NCBI GenBank assembly: GCA_036003705.1 | Contig: DASYSE010000119.1 | Location: forward strand, 1 to 22,936 | Origin: CALGFH01 sp036003705 | GTDB lineage: Bacteria > Actinomycetota > CALGFH01 | Direction of reading: 5' to 3' | Length of the DNA: 22,936 bases | In this document: positions 20,842 to 22,936 of the stretch, in pieces | Numbering within the stretch: position 1 is the stretch's first letter | Layout of the letters: every line of letters begins with the position of its first letter | Made by a program: the position numbers and the translations under genes | Notes under the pieces: generated by a model | Told to the model about the DNA's origin: nothing | Database searches by the model: none | Seen by the model: the letters and a program-made list of their open reading frames with translations, nothing else

Positions 20842-22142
20842 GCAGGCGGTTCGAGGCCCCCAAGGGCACCTTCGACCACCTGCCGCCCCAGGCCGGGATC
20901 AGGGCCGAGGTCGAACGGGCCATGCTCGAGCAGGCCAGGCTGGCCGGCTACCAGCCGATCGAGACGCCGATCTTCGAGGAGACGGCGGTGTTCGCCCGCG
21001 GGGTCGGCGAGGCCACCGACGTCGTCCAGAAGGAGATGTACACCTTCGACGACAAGGGCGGCCGCTCCCTGACCCTGCGGCCGGAGCTGACCGCTGGCAT
21101 CGTCAGGGCGCTGATCGAGCACGGCCGGCTCACCACCGGCCTCACCAAGGTCGTCTGCTCCGGCCCCCAGTTCCGCTACGAGCGCCCCCAGGCCGGCCGC
21201 CAGCGCCAGTTCTCCCAGGTCGACATCGAGGCCATGGGGTCCAACGACCCGGCCATCGACGCCGACGTCGTGCTGGTGGGCGACGAGGTCTTCCGCCAGC
21301 TGGAGGTGCCGGTCACCCTGCTGTTGACCAGCCTCGGCGACGCCACCTGCCGTCCCGCCTACCGCGAGAAGCTCCTCGGCTACCTGCGCGAGCTCGGCGA
21401 ACGGCTGCCGGCCGAGGCCAGGGCACGGGCCGAGCAGAACCCGCTCCGGGTCCTCGACATGAAGGACCCTCGGGTGCTCGAGCTGACCGCCGACGCACCG
21501 CTCATGCGCGACTTCCTGTGCGGCGCCTGCCAGGCCCACGACGAGGCGGTGCGGGAGCTGCTGGCCGGCGCCGGGGTCAAGTGGGTCGAGGCGCCGCGGC
21601 TGGTCCGCGGGCTCGACTACTACGTCCGGACCACCTTCGAATGGCAGGCCGGGTCGCTGGACGCGGCCCAGAACGCGCTGGGTGGCGGCGGCCGTTACGA
21701 CGGGCTGTCGGAGGCGCTCGGCGGCCCGCCAGCCCCCGGCATCGGCTGGGCGCTCGGCCTAGACCGGACGGTGCTGGCCCTGCAGCAGGCCGGGCGGCTC
21801 CCGACCGACCCGTGGCGCCTCGACGCGCTGGTCCTGCCGCTGGTGCCGGCGGCCAAGGTCCAGGCCCAGACCCTGGTCCGCGACCTGCGCCGGGCCGGCC
21901 TGGTCGCCGACCTGCCCTACGCCGAGCGAACCCTCAACGGTCACATGAAGGCGGCCGCCAAGGCCGGCGCCCGAACCGTGGTCATCCTGGGCGAGCACGA
22001 GCTGGCCGCCACCCAGGCCGCCGTCCGCGACATGACCGCCCGCGAGCAGACCCCCATCCCCCTCGACCAGGTCGTCGCCCACGTCCGCCGGGTCGCCAGG
22101 GGACCGGCGACCACCCCGACAGCTCCCGACGATCGCGGGTAA
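20838..22142 (+). CDS. hisS: Histidyl-tRNA synthetase
   Basis: Charges tRNA-His with histidine. The 434-residue class II synthetase begins (GTG) SRRFEAPKGTFDHLPP, has RPELTAGIVRA (81-91), motif 2 FRYERPQAGR (112-121) with Arg113, the histidine-A motif RGLDYY (257-262), and motif 3 GIGWALGLDR (301-310). It ends in the anticodon-binding domain (LDALVLPLVPAAKVQAQ, then AERTLNGHMKAAAKAGA). Usual HisRS has GFAxGxER in motif 3; Asp replaces Glu here, a variation seen in some lineages. The start overlaps the preceding stop by four bases. Confidence 0.95.
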   Translation: MSRRFEAPKGTFDHLPPQAGIRAEVERAMLEQARLAGYQPIETPIFEETAVFARGVGEATDVVQKEMYTFDDKGGRSLTLRPELTAGIVRALIEHGRLTTGLTKVVCSGPQFRYERPQAGRQRQFSQVDIEAMGSNDPAIDADVVLVGDEVFRQLEVPVTLLLTSLGDATCRPAYREKLLGYLRELGERLPAEARARAEQNPLRVLDMKDPRVLELTADAPLMRDFLCGACQAHDEAVRELLAGAGVKWVEAPRLVRGLDYYVRTTFEWQAGSLDAAQNALGGGGRYDGLSEALGGPPAPGIGWALGLDRTVLALQQAGRLPTDPWRLDALVLPLVPAAKVQAQTLVRDLRRAGLVADLPYAERTLNGHMKAAAKAGARTVVILGEHELAATQAAVRDMTAREQTPIPLDQVVAHVRRVARGPATTPTAPDDRG

Positions 22143-22163
22143 CGGCCGGGTTGCGCGGAGCGG

Positions 22164-22192
22164 TTGCCGGGGTGGGGCGGCGGTGGTTCAAT
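22164..22192 (+). promoter_or_regulatory. Predicted promoter of the hisS-rarA intergenic RNA
   Basis: TTGCCG (22164-22169), 17 bases, TTCAAT (22187-22192). Spacing is optimal and the -10 keeps the key A and T. The predicted start, about 22199-22200, falls immediately before the 5' strand of the closing helix at 22201. Confidence 0.5.
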
Positions 22193-22199
22193 GCGGTTC

Positions 22200-22391
22200 T
22201 CGGCAGCGCCCGACGTTGTTGGTGGCCGGCTTTCGTTTGCGCCAACACTTCGACGTAGGGGACCGTGCTTGCGGTCGCGGAAGGCACCCGGCTTCGGCGC
22301 GGGTACCGGAAACGGCTGGGGCGGGCCCCACCTGTTCTCTCGAGAGCAGGTGCAAACGTCGACCGGTCACGGCACTCGTGGAGCGCTGCCG
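22200..22391 (+). ncRNA. Candidate structured non-coding RNA, possibly 6S RNA
   Basis: No supportable ORF fills the 338-base gap between hisS and rarA. About 190 bases are enclosed by a long-range helix: CGGCAGCGC (22201-22209) pairs perfectly with GCGCTGCCG (22383-22391), extended by CC/GG and ACG/CGT across single-base bulges (14 pairs in all). Inside lies a second perfect helix, TCGACGT (22250-22256) with ACGTCGA (22356-22362). Between the two is an asymmetric open region holding a small hairpin (TGTTGG/CCAACA, 22217-22247). Further hairpins are at 22261-22276, 22286-22304 (UUCG loop) and 22329-22352. The closing stem, large internal bubble, terminal arm, length and rarA neighbour fit 6S RNA, the RNA-polymerase-binding regulator. 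A predicted promoter and terminator flank it exactly. Identity is inferred; 6S homology is not shown. Confidence 0.5.
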
Positions 22392-22394
22392 CAA

Positions 22395-22427
22395 GGGCCC
22401 GTCCGGCCTCACCCGCCGGGCGGGCCC
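22395..22427 (+). terminator. 13-bp terminator-like hairpin after the candidate RNA
   Basis: GGGCCCGTCCGGC (22395-22407), loop CTCACCC, GCCGGGCGGGCCC (22415-22427): thirteen consecutive pairs with a single G-T wobble. This is the strongest local hairpin I found in the window. It begins three bases after the closing helix of the candidate RNA. No T-tract follows, as is frequent in actinobacteria. Confidence 0.6.
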
Positions 22428-22465
22428 TGGCGTACCCGGCGTCCCGGGTCCGGCCGGCGAGCGGC

Positions 22466-22471
22466 TACGAT
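22466..22471 (+). promoter_or_regulatory. -10 box of a probable leaderless rarA transcript
   Basis: TACGAT (22466-22471) is followed by nine bases and the rarA ATG at 22481. No ribosome site lies between them, so transcription probably begins at or within a base or two of the ATG. No good -35 is visible. Confidence 0.4.
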
Positions 22472-22480
22472 GGCCCGACC

Positions 22481-22936
22481 ATGGACCTGTTCTCGTCAAG
22501 GGCCGACCAGCTCCGGGACCAGGAGGCGCCGCTGGCCGCGCGGATGCGGCCGAGGACCCTGGAGGAGTTCGTCGGCCAGGGGCACGTGCTCGGGCCGGGC
22601 AGCGCCCTGCGGGCGCTGATCCAGGCCGACGAGCTGCGCTCGGTGATCCTGTGGGGACCGGCCGGGACCGGCAAGACGTCGCTGGCCCACATCATCGCCC
22701 GCGCCACCCGGTCCCACTTCGAGGAGCTGTCGGCGACCAGCGCCGGGGTCAAGGACGTGCGGGCGATGCTGGCCGCCGCCAGGCAGCGGCTCGGCGCCAT
22801 GGGCCGCCGCAGCATCCTGTTCATCGACGAGATCCACCGGTTCAACAAGGGCCAGCAGGACGCCCTGCTGCCCGGGGTCGAGGACCGCACGGTGGTGCTG
22901 GTCGGGGCGACCACCGAGAACCCGTTCTTCACCGTG
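22481..22936 (+). CDS. rarA: Replication-associated recombination protein RarA (MgsA), 3' end cut by window edge
   Basis: An AAA+ ATPase acting at stalled replication forks. The visible 152 residues begin MDLFSSRADQLRDQEAPLAA and contain RMRPRTLEEFVGQGHVLGPG (the family entry motif, 21-40), Walker A WGPAGTGKTS (58-67), ATSAGVKDVR, Walker B ILFIDEIHRFNKGQQD and sensor 1 VGATTENP. FNKGQQD after the DEIH box separates RarA from RuvB. Here LLPGVEDR replaces the common LLPxVE-x-G pattern. The frame is open to the last base of the window. The start is fixed by the family N-terminus. Confidence 0.95.
   Translation, partial: MDLFSSRADQLRDQEAPLAARMRPRTLEEFVGQGHVLGPGSALRALIQADELRSVILWGPAGTGKTSLAHIIARATRSHFEELSATSAGVKDVRAMLAAARQRLGAMGRRSILFIDEIHRFNKGQQDALLPGVEDRTVVLVGATTENPFFTV

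Noticed and set aside
22183..22200. GGTTCAAT resembling a tRNA T-arm
   Set aside because: No matching T-stem, acceptor stem or anticodon arm nearby; better read as the -10 region TTCAAT.
1..22936. CRISPR arrays, insertion sequences, integrases, rRNA or tRNA genes
   Set aside because: I found no spaced direct repeats, transposase or integrase motifs, or tRNA/rRNA signatures; the only tandem repeats are the secF minisatellite and the apt ribosome-site duplication.

Overview
The window is very GC-rich bacterial chromosome, with dense plus-strand genes, many GTG starts and 4-base ATGA/GTGA gene overlaps. Gene content and order (pdxST-yebC, ruvCAB-yajC-secDF-apt-rel, a minus-strand cyclophilin, a metallo-beta-lactamase-fold hydrolase, hisS) point to an actinobacterium. 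I cannot name the lineage. The presence of dtd after rel, and of rarA after hisS, also recalls the order found in Firmicutes.

Layout: (1) 1-371, minus strand: start of a KhtT/TrkA-C-like antiporter regulatory subunit, running off the left edge. (2) 574-2914: pdxS-pdxT (PLP synthase) and yebC in one operon behind a sigma-70-like promoter. (3) 2986-8433: an accessory block. It holds a minus-strand pair (a PRMT-like methyltransferase and an SDR oxidoreductase) headed by a 21-base palindrome, then a plus-strand trio: a polytopic NarL-type histidine kinase, a receiver-only response regulator and an alpha-oxoamine-synthase-family PLP enzyme. Part of this block is clearly lower in GC. (4) 8491-8571, minus strand: a 26-residue single-span membrane peptide with a strong Shine-Dalgarno sequence. 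(5) 8650-15031: ruvC-ruvA-ruvB, yajC, an HD-domain hydrolase, secD and secF; secF ends in a hexapeptide minisatellite. (6) 15038-18534: apt, ppa and the long bifunctional rel, i.e. purine salvage, pyrophosphate removal and (p)ppGpp metabolism. (7) 18647-22142: dtd, a convergent membrane-anchored cyclophilin, a glyoxalase-II-like hydrolase and hisS. (8) 22143-22480: a gap that looks like a complete non-coding RNA gene: a promoter (TTGCCG-N17-TTCAAT), about 190 bases closed by nested long-range helices, and a 13-bp terminator-like hairpin. (9) 22481-22936: 5' part of rarA.

The two most interesting items are the hisS-rarA intergenic RNA, whose size, closing stem and neighbourhood fit a 6S RNA (in Bacillus subtilis, as I recall, 6S-1/bsrA lies between aspS and yrvM, just upstream of the rarA homologue), and the kinase/receiver/oxoamine-synthase trio, which has the composition of Cqs/Lqs alpha-hydroxyketone signalling systems. 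Both assignments are hypotheses; helices and motifs were read by eye, without folding or homology searches.
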